Of a DNA stretch of 24,840 nucleotides, positions 7,902 to 15,785 are shown piece after piece. How positions within the stretch are numbered: the first letter of the stretch is position 1; each line of letters opens with the position of its first letter. Below the pieces are notes generated by a model that was given only the letters and a program-made list of their open reading frames with translations, ran no database searches and was not told the origin of the DNA. Origin of the DNA: Cryptobacterium sp. CAG:338 (GTDB lineage: Bacteria > Actinomycetota > Coriobacteriia > Coriobacteriales > Eggerthellaceae). The stretch is taken from contig FR896049.1 in assembly GCA_000435475.1 (NCBI GenBank), positions 55,100-79,939 of the forward strand, written 5' to 3'. Position numbers and translations under genes: made by a program.

Positions 7902-8021
7902 GAAGGAAGTCTTGACGAACAATCGATGGGGCTTGCCATAATAAGCGGCTGTAAAAGCAATGCGACAGTAACAGCGTTGAATGGTTTGCGCCATTACTAA
8001 GGCTTACTACGATTTATTACC

Positions 8022-8066
8022 AAAAGAGCTGCGTTTCTTACCGAAACACAGCTCTTTTCTTGTTTT
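8022..8066 (+). terminator. Rho-independent terminator after serC
   Basis: AAAAGAGCTG (8022-8031) pairs with CAGCTCTTTT (8049-8058), with an inner GTTTC/GAAAC stem and a 5-base loop. T-rich sequence follows. The A-rich left arm means it can also act on leftward transcripts such as those entering from the PIN remnant and the hydrolase gene. Confidence 0.85.
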
Positions 8067-8084
8067 ACCTGGTCATGATGATGG

Positions 8085-8213
8085 CTAAAACTCTATGACT
8101 GAATAATCAATATCATGTTTGGTTTTTAGCCAATTAAAAAACTCTGTGCAATTCATCACCTTAGCAAGAGAACTTTCGAAGTCTTTTTGATTGTGCGTGA
8201 TAATTGCATCAGC
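8085..8213 (-). pseudogene. PIN-domain toxin remnant (C-terminal 42 residues)
   Basis: Read on the reverse strand in the same frame as, and directly after, the stop codon of the DUF2974-like gene, this stretch gives ADAIITHNQKDF followed by a short tail ending FFNWLKTKHDIDYSVIEF and TAG (8085-8087). The ADAIITxNxxDF pattern with its acidic residue is the last conserved motif of VapC-like PIN ribonucleases. No start codon, no N-terminal two thirds and no antitoxin gene are present. I read it as the tail of a toxin whose front was replaced when the neighbouring hydrolase gene arrived. The family call rests on this one motif. Confidence 0.65.
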
Positions 8214-9668
8214 TCAATCGCGTGTTTTTCTGTTTGCGAAGAAGTTTTGGATATTCTGGCTGACGCTCTGCGCATTTTGACCTACCTTGCGTCCTACGCT
8301 TTGAGCATTGCGACTCATGCTTTGTCCCGCTTCGTTTGCGGCAATAGCAGCAAGCGACCCTAGGGCGTTGCGTAAAACAGCTCCCGATTCATTGTCTAAG
8401 TTTTGAGCAGCTTTGTTTATGAGCGGAATGGTTTTTAAGCCTCCGAAGAAAATTTCCGAAGCATTGGTTACTCCAGCTGCTTCAATTGCTCTGAATAGAG
8501 CATCAACAATTGCGGCGGCTTCACTATCGGAATATTGGGCAAGCCACTTGTTGAAGACTGCATCAAAGAATTGCGCGCCATCGGAGAGCTTTTCGGCGTA
8601 GGAAAAATCATTGTATTCATCATTAACTTCCCAGGTGAAGGGGCTGTGCTGGTCAAGACCATGTTCCTGGGCATTTACTACCTTGTAAGGAACAGGGCAG
8701 TTCATTAAAAGTCCCACCACTGATTCCTGGGGAAGGCTGCGATGGATGCGCCCTTCAAGGCGGCGCCACTCCTCTTCAGAGATTGCTCCTTCTTTAAAGC
8801 CGGGACCATCATGAACGTAGACTCGCTCTATGCGTTGCTGAATTTCTGGTGATGCTTTTAGCGCAGCGTAAAGCGCTAGGTTTGCACCCTTTGAATGTCC
8901 GCCAATGAACAGGCGTTTTGGAAGATAGGGGGCAATGGATTCAAGATAGTGTACCGCCTGTTCCTGAGCTGGCACGGGGGAAGTAAATGCCATATTGAAG
9001 TTTTCTCGCCATCCCGTAACGGAGGTGTCGGTACCGCGGAATCCGATATAGGCGAAGCTGCTATCGATATCATCGGGTGAGTTTGGTGTGGTTTTGGATC
9101 GGTTTTCTGTGGATGAATTTGCGTACGCATTGGTGTTCGTATTGGGCACAGATGAATTGGTGCGCGTGTTGGCATCAGGCGCGCTGGTGTGCGTACTGGC
9201 AGCAGATTGATCGGTGTACACAAAGGTTATAGCAGCAAATTGGTTTTGCTCTTGTTCATTAAAAACGCTTTCGTATCCGTAAAGGTTTAGCGTGCGAAAA
9301 CGAGGGCTAGCGGTAAGTCCTAAAAGCGCATCTTTTACTCGACCAGGAACAAGCCCAGTAAACATGGAGGCGTATCGCTCTGCGCGCAGAAGGTCGACGA
9401 AATGAGCTGCCTTGATTTCTTCGAGTGGGTTTTCTGGCTGAGCGGAACGATTCATTATGGGCAGTTTTGTCAGAAAGGTTCGGAATGCTTTTGTTAATCC
9501 GTCTGATTTGGTAAGTTCGGTGTGCTTTTGTTCTATTTCATTAAGAGAGGGGACAAGGCCTTCACACCGAACCATGCAAAATTGTGAAAGAAGTGCCGAA
9601 TCTAATGGATTAAAAGACTTTTCTTCGAATGTTGAAAATTCGGATTCAAGATAGGAAAGGATATTCAC
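8214..9668 (-). CDS. Mbeg1/DUF2974-like alpha/beta hydrolase
   Basis: A 484-residue protein of the DUF2974 (Mbeg1-like) family. The lipase-like nucleophile elbow is FIGGHSKGANLA, with S259 the likely nucleophile. D287 (VHDGPGF) and H341 (QHSPFTW) are candidates for the rest of the triad. An oxyanion-side FRGTD motif lies at 210-214. Between the first strand and FRGTD there is an insertion at about residues 153-203 of Ser/Thr/Asn/Pro-rich low complexity, built partly of three degenerate 9-residue repeats. The C-terminus is also repetitive, with NAQSVG and NAQSVS. It starts at GTG 9668 behind AGGGGG. The natural substrate is unknown for the family. No signal peptide is obvious. It stands alone, divergent from the polysaccharide locus. 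Confidence 0.82.
   Translation of the reverse strand: MNILSYLESEFSTFEEKSFNPLDSALLSQFCMVRCEGLVPSLNEIEQKHTELTKSDGLTKAFRTFLTKLPIMNRSAQPENPLEEIKAAHFVDLLRAERYASMFTGLVPGRVKDALLGLTASPRFRTLNLYGYESVFNEQEQNQFAAITFVYTDQSAASTHTSAPDANTRTNSSVPNTNTNAYANSSTENRSKTTPNSPDDIDSSFAYIGFRGTDTSVTGWRENFNMAFTSPVPAQEQAVHYLESIAPYLPKRLFIGGHSKGANLALYAALKASPEIQQRIERVYVHDGPGFKEGAISEEEWRRLEGRIHRSLPQESVVGLLMNCPVPYKVVNAQEHGLDQHSPFTWEVNDEYNDFSYAEKLSDGAQFFDAVFNKWLAQYSDSEAAAIVDALFRAIEAAGVTNASEIFFGGLKTIPLINKAAQNLDNESGAVLRNALGSLAAIAANEAGQSMSRNAQSVGRKVGQNAQSVSQNIQNFFANRKTRD
9130..9208. repeat. Three degenerate 27-bp tandem repeats in the hydrolase gene
   Basis: On the + strand, units beginning TTGGTGTTCGTATTGG (9130), TTGGTGCGCGTGTTGG (9157) and CTGGTGTGCGTACTGG (9184) are spaced exactly 27 bp apart. 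They encode 9-residue units of x-T-x-T type in the Ser/Thr/Asn-rich insertion. Because the period is a multiple of three, copy-number change would keep the frame. Confidence 0.6.
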
Positions 9669-9731
9669 AACGAACCCCCTATAAGCATTTCAAAAAGAGC
9701 GTTGGTGGTTGCATTCATTGATCGATTTTCT

Positions 9732-9746
9732 GAGTATTGTATACTC
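9732..9746. promoter_or_regulatory. Dyad upstream of the hydrolase gene
   Basis: GAGTAT-TGT-ATACTC is a perfect 15-bp inverted repeat located 64 bases before the GTG start of the leftward hydrolase gene, bracketed by two TCGATTT copies. It is a candidate operator. The cognate regulator is not evident. Confidence 0.35.
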
Positions 9747-9860
9747 GATTTCTCTCAAATTGCACGGTGAATACAGGTTGAAACGGTTCGTTTGATAACG
9801 GTTATTTTTTTGCAAAATACGAATTTGTTAATCAAAATGGTTGAATAATATTTAATACTC

Positions 9861-9889
9861 TTGATGCTGAACTGCTGTTTTACTAAAAT
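9861..9889 (+). promoter_or_regulatory. Predicted promoter of the polysaccharide locus
   Basis: TTGATG (9861-9866) and TAAAAT (9884-9889) are exactly 17 bases apart, matching sigma70-type hexamers at 4 and 5 of 6 positions. Transcription would begin near 9896 and cover the leader ORF, the poly-G run and the hairpin before the HTH gene. Confidence 0.5.
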
Positions 9890-9962
9890 CTTCGAAAATA
9901 GCATTTAGATATGAGCCTAATCCCTTACTTAGAGTAGTTTCAACTTTAGAGGAGTCGTGTCA

Positions 9963-10610
9963 ATGAATAGTAATTGCGCATTGCGTAATTTATATTCTGA
10001 TTCGTTATTGAAAAAAGTTGAAATTAATCTAGGGGGGGGGGTACGATTCTTAGCTATATCTCTTTCCGTAAATAAATCTAAGGACAATTGCATAGTAGAT
10101 TTTGTCAGGAGGCTTTTACTCGCTATAAGAGAGTGCCTCCTTATTTGTTTGTGCGGTTGCTTCATCATTCAGCAAAGTAGCCTCATATTTTTCATCCGCG
10201 CATGCATTTTTACTAACACCATGCTTCAACAAATCAATACCAGAACAGAAAAAGGGATGGTTGATATGTGCCTAGATAATGACTTGCGCTTGAAAGCTCT
10301 CGATTTGTTTGAACGTGGATTCAGTTACAAAGCAGTTGCTCGTCAGTTGCAACTTAATCCCGAAACAGTGCGTGAATGGGTTTATTTGTGGCGTGCTTTG
10401 GGATCTGATCTTTATAAGCATCCCGAAAAGCGACCGCATCGCTACTCACCAGAAGTGAAATTGGCTGCAATAAAAGACCGTTTAAATGGCGTTCCGATGA
10501 TAGACATAATGCGTCGTTATCAAATCGCAAGTAGAAACCGAATCAAGAGTTGGTGCGCGCAGTATGCCAAGCAAGGCCCTTCGGCATTTGGGAAGAATAA
10601 GCAGCAATAG
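9963..10610 (+). CDS. Leader ORF with poly-G tract, in frame with a tandem-HTH (IS3 OrfA-like) protein
   Basis: The recognisable part is the C-terminal 114 residues (ATG 10266 to TAG 10608-10610). It carries two helix-turn-helix units, about ALDLFERGFSYKAVARQLQL and then YSPEVKLAAIKDRLNGVPMI, as in OrfA of IS3-type transposases. No DDE transposase and no terminal inverted repeats are present, so it may be a domesticated regulator of the locus. ATG 10266 has AAAAGGG 9 bases upstream and could be an independent start. However, the frame is open without a stop back to ATG 9963, which has its own strong AGAGGAG (9948-9954) 8 bases upstream. That would give a 215-residue fusion with a hydrophobic stretch. 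A run of ten G (10032-10041) lies in this extension. With ten G the frames join; with nine or eleven they do not. Whether the long form is made is unknown. Confidence 0.6.
   Translation: MNSNCALRNLYSDSLLKKVEINLGGGVRFLAISLSVNKSKDNCIVDFVRRLLLAIRECLLICLCGCFIIQQSSLIFFIRACIFTNTMLQQINTRTEKGMVDMCLDNDLRLKALDLFERGFSYKAVARQLQLNPETVREWVYLWRALGSDLYKHPEKRPHRYSPEVKLAAIKDRLNGVPMIDIMRRYQIASRNRIKSWCAQYAKQGPSAFGKNKQQ
10032..10041 (+). repeat. Homopolymer run of ten G (candidate phase-variable tract)
   Basis: An uninterrupted G10 run sits 69 bases inside the leader ORF that starts at 9963. Runs of this length are prone to slipped-strand mispairing. A gain or loss of one G would uncouple the 9963 start from the HTH frame. 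Confidence 0.8.
10107..10141 (+). promoter_or_regulatory. Leader hairpin (possible attenuator)
   Basis: AGGAGGC (10107-10113) pairs with GCCTCCT (10135-10141), and an inner ACTC/GAGT pairing closes a 9-base loop. A 4-base T bulge is on the left side. It is followed by TTATTTGTTTG, a poor T-run, so it may be a weak terminator or attenuator. Its left arm is a perfect Shine-Dalgarno sequence with no nearby start codon. Confidence 0.4.
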
Positions 10611-10620
10611 GAGAAATAAC

Positions 10621-10645
10621 AAAAAAATCGGCAAGTAAGGCCGAT
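10621..10645 (-). terminator. Leftward Rho-independent terminator inside the locus
   Basis: On the reverse strand ATCGGC (10645-10640) pairs with GCCGAT (10632-10627) around a 7-base loop, followed by seven T (10627-10621). No leftward gene ends here. It would stop antisense transcripts coming from the glycosyltransferase operon before they reach the HTH gene. Rightward it is only a hairpin without a T-run. Confidence 0.55.
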
Positions 10646-10704
10646 GAACAAAACAGCTAATTCAACAGAGGCACTTCAGTAAAACATCAGATGAAAGAGT
10701 GATT

Positions 10705-11802
10705 GTGACAGTAGAAATTTCAGTGATAATACCTGCATATAATGCGGAAAAAACCATAGGTAGATGCCTTGATTCCGTATTATGCCAGGCTCCTGAAATG
10801 GAAATAATCATTGTCGACGATTGCTCAACCGATCAAACATATGATGTTTGCAAAGAGTACCAGTCACGCTATAGCAATATCGTCCTTATTCAAAATGATC
10901 ATAATATCGGGCAAGGCCTATCGCGTAATAAAGGAATCGAAGCAGCATCCGGTAAGTACCTTTCCTTTGTTGATTCGGACGATACGATATCTCAGTATAT
11001 GTACAGCGATATGTTGTCCCTTGCTTATAGGGGTGAGTACGATATTGTGCGTTGTGGATTCAAGCGAATCTACGAATTCATGGCACCTGGCATTGAAGTC
11101 ACTAAAAGGCTAAACAATATTGAAGAGTTTCGTACTTCTGACGAAATTTGCAAAAAATTTCTTCCTAAGTTTGTAGGTTTTTTGCCAGGTGAGTCGATTG
11201 AAAAACGTCTACCTTGGTCAGCATGTACCTATTTATATAAATCCGTAATTATAAAAAGTAAAAAAATAAAGTTTGCATCAGAGCGCTATAGCGAAGACTT
11301 GTTTTTTAATCTTGAAGTTCTTGATGCGGTAGAAACCTGTATTTCAACAGATGCTGAATACTATTTCTATATTGATAATCCGTGTTCAACGATGCATCAA
11401 TATAATAATCCTCTTGTTAAATGCGAGAAATTACTTTCTTTTGCAGAGGGCAAAAATAAAGACATTATTAAGAGGACTTATTTAACTATACTAAACTCCC
11501 TACCTGAAGCTGCTACGCAATTGATCTACGATACCTCTATTCCGTGGAGCGAAAAGAAAAGAATATTAAAGCAGCTCAGGAATGAGTTTCCTTTTGTTGT
11601 GTGTTTCGCGGTGTATCCCATACACGAATTACAGTTTTATCTACGAGCTTTCTTTGTATGTGCTAAACATAATTTTGTTACAGCAGAATTGCTTTGTGCC
11701 TATATAAACATTTTTAGAATGTGGATTATCAAGCAGTTTCGTTGGTGCCGAGATATTGCTCATTTGGGTCAAGCGCAAAGGTGTGAGAAAAATGAGCAAT
11801 AA
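10705..11802 (+). CDS. Family 2 glycosyltransferase (copy 1 of a paralogous pair)
   Basis: A 365-residue GT-A fold transferase. The N-terminus reads ISVIIPAYNAEKTIGRCLDS, with VDDCS at residues 37-41 and the metal/nucleotide-sugar DxD motif as D90-S-D-D in FVDSDD. The second half contains EDLFFNLEV and EYYFYIDN. It transfers a sugar from a nucleotide donor during polysaccharide or glycolipid assembly on the cytoplasmic face; donor and acceptor are unknown. I chose GTG 10705 because the paralogue at 17209 begins at the aligned residue; an in-frame GTG at 10699 is the alternative. It overlaps the flippase gene by 11 bp. The gene is A+T-rich compared with ilvC and rpsA, as is usual for horizontally exchanged surface loci. 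Confidence 0.88.
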   Translation: MTVEISVIIPAYNAEKTIGRCLDSVLCQAPEMEIIIVDDCSTDQTYDVCKEYQSRYSNIVLIQNDHNIGQGLSRNKGIEAASGKYLSFVDSDDTISQYMYSDMLSLAYRGEYDIVRCGFKRIYEFMAPGIEVTKRLNNIEEFRTSDEICKKFLPKFVGFLPGESIEKRLPWSACTYLYKSVIIKSKKIKFASERYSEDLFFNLEVLDAVETCISTDAEYYFYIDNPCSTMHQYNNPLVKCEKLLSFAEGKNKDIIKRTYLTILNSLPEAATQLIYDTSIPWSEKKRILKQLRNEFPFVVCFAVYPIHELQFYLRAFFVCAKHNFVTAELLCAYINIFRMWIIKQFRWCRDIAHLGQAQRCEKNEQ

Positions 11803-13429
11803 AAACCTAAACCAAACTAAGAGTAAACAAACTGCTTCTTGCTTAAATGATGTTTTAGATCAAGAAGCAAAAACGCCAATGTCTCGAACTGTACTTGCGA
11901 CAAAGAATGCTGCGTTTGGTTTGGCTGGCCAGACAATCAACCTCTTAGTAACATTTGCTTCGCGCACGGTATTTATTTACCTGCTTGGTGAATATTATCT
12001 AGGCGTAAACTATCTTTTTGTAGATATTTTAAATGTGCTTTCGTTTGCTGAATTGGGTTTTGGATCAGCGATGACGTTCGCCTTGTATTCCCCCGTGGCG
12101 AAAGGACAAAACGAAAAAGTTCGACAGCTAATCTACTTTTATCGCAACGCTTATCGCGTAATTGCATTCGTAGTGTTGTTGTTTGGCTTAGCTCTTCTTC
12201 CATTTTTGCAATATTTGGTTTCGGATGCAGGAACTATTACGCTTTCAGAACTTCGGCTTTATTTCCTTATTTTTCTTGCTAATACAGTGATTTCTTATTT
12301 CGTCACGTATAAATTCGGTCTATTAAATGCGTTGCAAAAAACCTATATTCAGACAAATTTTGGAACTATAACGACAATTATTTGCGCATTAGCACAGATA
12401 GCAGCATTGGTTTTAACGCAGAGTTTTCTTGTCTATTTGCTGGCGAATTTTGTTGTGCTTACTGTGTCGCGTTTTATGTTGGCAAGGTATTTGAACGTTC
12501 GTTATCCAATACTCAAAAACAAGCCTAAGCAATTACTGCCCAAAAGCGAAAAACGAAAAATTCTGCACGAAGTGAAAGGCCTTGCTGTTCATCAATTTTC
12601 TGGTGTTGCAGTACACGCAACCGACAGCATAATCATCGCTATTATTCCTACGCTAGGTATTGTCTTGGTAGGTACGGTTGGTAATTACAACATGATCATA
12701 ACCACAATTCAAGGAATTGTGCTTGTTATAGTAAACAGCGTTGTAGCTGGTTTCGGCAATTTAGCTGCACTTGAATCGAAGCAAAAGTTTAAAGAAGTAT
12801 TTGATGAGGCAAACTTTATTGGGTTTTGGATTTTTGGGTTATGTGCTGTCTGTCTCTTTGTGCTTCTGCCTTCGTTTATTGAGCTATGGATCGGTGAAAC
12901 TTATCTCATAGATGCCGCAAGTTTTACGCTGATTCTAGTGAATTTCTATTTGCAAGGACAAAGTGTGGTGTATAACAACGCACGCATTGCGAAAGGCAAT
13001 TTTAACAAAGATAAATGGTGGTCCTTGCTTCAGGCGATAATCAATCTTGTTGTTTCGATAGTGTGCGCACTGCAATTTGGTTTGGTCGGAGTGTTTGTTG
13101 GAACGGTAGTTTCGCGCCTGGTTTTTGTAATTTCGAGACCTTGTTCAACGTATCGGTTTTTATTTGGATGTTCTCCTTGGCGGTATTTTGCCGACATTGC
13201 TAAGTATGGCTTCTTTGCTATTTTGGCAGTAGTTGTAGCTACGAGTGTGTCATCTATTTTCTTGGAAGAGCTCAGCATTGCAAACTTCTGTTTGGCTATG
13301 ATTGCCTGCTTTGTTATTACCAATGTTGTTTTCTTTATATGCACGTTTAAAAGCACTGTGTTTCAGGTAGTGAAAAAGCGCGTTTTCTCTTTGGTGAAAT
13401 CCTCGTTAGAAAGGGGTGATTGCTCGTGA
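11792..13429 (+). CDS. Wzx-type polysaccharide flippase (MOP superfamily)
   Basis: A 545-residue protein with about 12 or more hydrophobic helices after a polar N-terminal tail of some 35 residues. The first helices include NAAFGLAGQTINLLVTFASR and YYLGVNYLFVDILNVLSF, followed by the AELGFGSAMTFALY segment characteristic of polysaccharide exporters. It should flip lipid-linked oligosaccharide across the membrane. ATG 11792 follows AAAGGTGTGAG and overlaps the preceding glycosyltransferase by 11 bp. The downstream glycosyltransferase overlaps its stop by GTGA. The sugar unit carried is unknown. No Wzy polymerase or initiating sugar-phosphate transferase is in the window, so the pathway must be completed elsewhere. 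Confidence 0.88.
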   Translation: MSNKNLNQTKSKQTASCLNDVLDQEAKTPMSRTVLATKNAAFGLAGQTINLLVTFASRTVFIYLLGEYYLGVNYLFVDILNVLSFAELGFGSAMTFALYSPVAKGQNEKVRQLIYFYRNAYRVIAFVVLLFGLALLPFLQYLVSDAGTITLSELRLYFLIFLANTVISYFVTYKFGLLNALQKTYIQTNFGTITTIICALAQIAALVLTQSFLVYLLANFVVLTVSRFMLARYLNVRYPILKNKPKQLLPKSEKRKILHEVKGLAVHQFSGVAVHATDSIIIAIIPTLGIVLVGTVGNYNMIITTIQGIVLVIVNSVVAGFGNLAALESKQKFKEVFDEANFIGFWIFGLCAVCLFVLLPSFIELWIGETYLIDAASFTLILVNFYLQGQSVVYNNARIAKGNFNKDKWWSLLQAIINLVVSIVCALQFGLVGVFVGTVVSRLVFVISRPCSTYRFLFGCSPWRYFADIAKYGFFAILAVVVATSVSSIFLEELSIANFCLAMIACFVITNVVFFICTFKSTVFQVVKKRVFSLVKSSLERGDCS

Positions 13430-14640
13430 GTATGCAAAATGCAAACGCAAACACGGAATCTGAAAAAAATGCGAATGCAACAACAAAGAATGCAAGCGCT
13501 ACCCATTTCACTTCAGGACTCGTAAGTGTAGTAACCCCTTGTTATAACGGCGAGTCTTTTCTTGATCGCTATTTTGAAGGCATCCTTGCGCAAACTTATA
13601 GACCAATCGAAGTTGTTTTGGTTGATGATGGATCAACCGATGCAACCTATTCTTTGGCGCTCTCGTACAAAGAAAAGCTGGAAGCGCAAGGCATTCGGCT
13701 TGTTTGTATCCATCAAAACAATAGGGGTCAAGCTGCAGCTATTAATCGTGCATTACCTGCGGTGACGGGCGAGTTTATAATGTGGCCTGATAGCGATGAT
13801 CTTATGTATCCCGACAATCTGAAGAAGAAAGTAGATTATTTAAATACACATCCCAATACTGGTTTTGTTTGCTGCCGAGTCAATCGCGTCCGCGAGGGAA
13901 GCCTTAACAGGGTTATTTCGATAGATAAAGTTTCTGACCCTTCGAACCCCTGGATTTTCGATGCTCTTATTCGAGATAAGGGTGTTTATTGTCTGGATAT
14001 TGCATACCTTGCACGAACGGAAGCTCTGTTTAGTGCCTTAGGGGGACGACGAATAGTAGAGAGCCCAGCAGGACAAAATTATCAACTGCTACTTCCTCTT
14101 GCATATTGCAATCGCTGCGGCTTCATCAATGAGGCGCTTGTTGCCTATGTTGTGCGTGAAGGAAGTCATTCTAATAGCTTTACTTCATTTGAAGCGCAAA
14201 TTAAAAGGTTCCATGAATTCGAAGAACTTCTTCACAAAGTGATACGCGTCATTCCAATGACAGAAAAAGAACGAGAACTTTATGACCAATACATAGACAC
14301 GAAATTCTTACCAAGACGTTTTGTTCTATGTGCTGAATTTAATGAAATACAAGGTATGAATAAAGCCAAAAGGCAACTTGACCAGTTGCAAGGGCGTTCT
14401 TTTGTGCGGGAAGTAATAGCGTTCTTGTGCCGTCTTCATCTTGGAGGTGCTTTGCCTAAGCTCGCTTCTGTTTTCGGGAAAGCGAAAAGCGCTTTTACGA
14501 GGGTGAATAGCACCCCGAAAAGAAAACAAAACAGAACCTTGAAAAGGGGAGACTGCGATTTAAAAGGACGGAAGTACCAATCCAAAACACTTATTTCTAA
14601 GCAGGCAGACAAGCAGTCATTAAAGATTGGGAAATCATGA
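13426..14640 (+). CDS. Family 2 glycosyltransferase with Asn/Ala-rich N-terminus
   Basis: A 404-residue GT-A fold enzyme of a different subtype from the flanking pair. After an Asn/Ala/Thr-rich tail (residues 3-26, with several NAN/NAT units) come VSVVTPCYNGESFLDRYF, VDDGS at 66-70 and the DxD motif D122-S-D-D. The last ~50 residues are rich in Lys/Arg and look unstructured. GTG 13426 overlaps the flippase stop (GTGA) and has AAGGGG 9 bases upstream; ATG 13432 is a less well-placed alternative. It overlaps the next gene by ATGA. Its role is sugar addition in the same polysaccharide; specificity is unknown. Confidence 0.86.
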   Translation: MSMQNANANTESEKNANATTKNASATHFTSGLVSVVTPCYNGESFLDRYFEGILAQTYRPIEVVLVDDGSTDATYSLALSYKEKLEAQGIRLVCIHQNNRGQAAAINRALPAVTGEFIMWPDSDDLMYPDNLKKKVDYLNTHPNTGFVCCRVNRVREGSLNRVISIDKVSDPSNPWIFDALIRDKGVYCLDIAYLARTEALFSALGGRRIVESPAGQNYQLLLPLAYCNRCGFINEALVAYVVREGSHSNSFTSFEAQIKRFHEFEELLHKVIRVIPMTEKERELYDQYIDTKFLPRRFVLCAEFNEIQGMNKAKRQLDQLQGRSFVREVIAFLCRLHLGGALPKLASVFGKAKSAFTRVNSTPKRKQNRTLKRGDCDLKGRKYQSKTLISKQADKQSLKIGKS

Positions 14641-15785
14641 AAGTCGGAATTCTTACTTTTCAAAACGCAAATAATTATGGTGCAGCACTTCAAGCCTTCG
14701 CTTTATGTAGTACAGTGCGCAAATTAGGATACGACGTTGAGCTTATTAACTACGAAAATCCTTCGGTTACGGAATATGAAAATCCACGGTTACCACACTT
14801 ATCAGAAGTAATGACAAATCCTGTCGGTTCTGTATTTCGATTGACAACCGCAAAGGCTTTTTCCTGTCGAAAAAGAGCTTTTGATTCTTTTAGCGAAAAG
14901 CACGAGCTAATAGGCTCTTCGATTGAAACACAGGAGGATATCGAAGAGAAATATGATGTTGTTGTAGTTGGAAGCGATCAGGTGTGGAACCCGGTTATTA
15001 CTGGTGGTGATATGACCTATTTTCTTTCGAAGGTCGATTCTTTGCAAACATGCAAAATGGCGTATGCGGCGAGCTTTGGCTACGAATCATTTCCAAGCAA
15101 CTTGGCAAAACAATGCGGTGAAGCGCTAGCTGATTTTGATTGTATTGGAGTTCGTGAAACAGAAGGAAGCATTCTAGTGAGAACTCTGTCAGGTTTTGAT
15201 TCCTCGGTTGTTTTAGACCCTACGTTGTTGTTTCGAAAAAGTGACTGGGAAACGGTAGCTGCGTCGGGTTCAGCTCGAGACAGTATTTCGCAATTTGCTG
15301 AGCTAGACCAGGGATATGTATTTGTCTATATTGCTGCCGAGCGATCAAAAACCATCTCCTTTGCAAAGCGCGCAGCAAAACAAAGAGGTTTAAACATAGT
15401 ACTTATAAGCGGTTATCGTAGTCTCCCTTTTATTCATTGTGGGAAAGATGCCTCGTTTGTCTCGTTGGAAGAATTTCTCTTCCTGATTCAGCATGCTAGT
15501 CTCGTGGTGACGAGCTCTTTTCATGGGTATGCTTTGGCGCTTGCTTTGGAAAAAGATGTTTATTTTTCGCTGGTCGATGGTGGAAATACTAAAAACTCTC
15601 GATTGCTATCGCTGGCAAAAATTACAAAGACCGAAAACAGGGAAATCTCCGATCAAACGTCTTTGTGCTCTATGGATTATTCCGCTATAAGAAGGCGAAT
15701 CGAAGCAGAACGCCAGCGGTCTCTTTTATTTTTGCAGCACGGTTTAGAAAAATGTGTCGTTGCTCGAAAGGAGAGGCAGGTATGA
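14637..15785 (+). CDS. Polysaccharide pyruvyl transferase family protein
   Basis: A 382-residue protein of the CsaB/WcaK-like pyruvyl transferase family (GT-B-like fold). Recognisable segments are ILTFQNANNYGAALQAFAL at the N-terminus, VVVGSDQVWNP at about 109-119, VLDPTLL at 192-198 and TSSFHGYALALAL at 292-304. Characterised relatives transfer a pyruvyl ketal from phosphoenolpyruvate to a sugar, but some members near FrhB-like genes may have other roles. Start ATG 14637 overlaps the previous stop as ATGA, and the stop overlaps the next start in the same way. In many bacteria this gene sits beside an FrhB-like protein as it does here, so the two probably act together. Confidence 0.88.
   Translation: MKVGILTFQNANNYGAALQAFALCSTVRKLGYDVELINYENPSVTEYENPRLPHLSEVMTNPVGSVFRLTTAKAFSCRKRAFDSFSEKHELIGSSIETQEDIEEKYDVVVVGSDQVWNPVITGGDMTYFLSKVDSLQTCKMAYAASFGYESFPSNLAKQCGEALADFDCIGVRETEGSILVRTLSGFDSSVVLDPTLLFRKSDWETVAASGSARDSISQFAELDQGYVFVYIAAERSKTISFAKRAAKQRGLNIVLISGYRSLPFIHCGKDASFVSLEEFLFLIQHASLVVTSSFHGYALALALEKDVYFSLVDGGNTKNSRLLSLAKITKTENREISDQTSLCSMDYSAIRRRIEAERQRSLLFLQHGLEKCVVARKERQV

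Noticed and set aside
10266..10610. A complete IS3-family insertion sequence
   Set aside because: Only the OrfA-like HTH part is present; there is no DDE orfB, no terminal inverted repeats and no target duplication that I can see.
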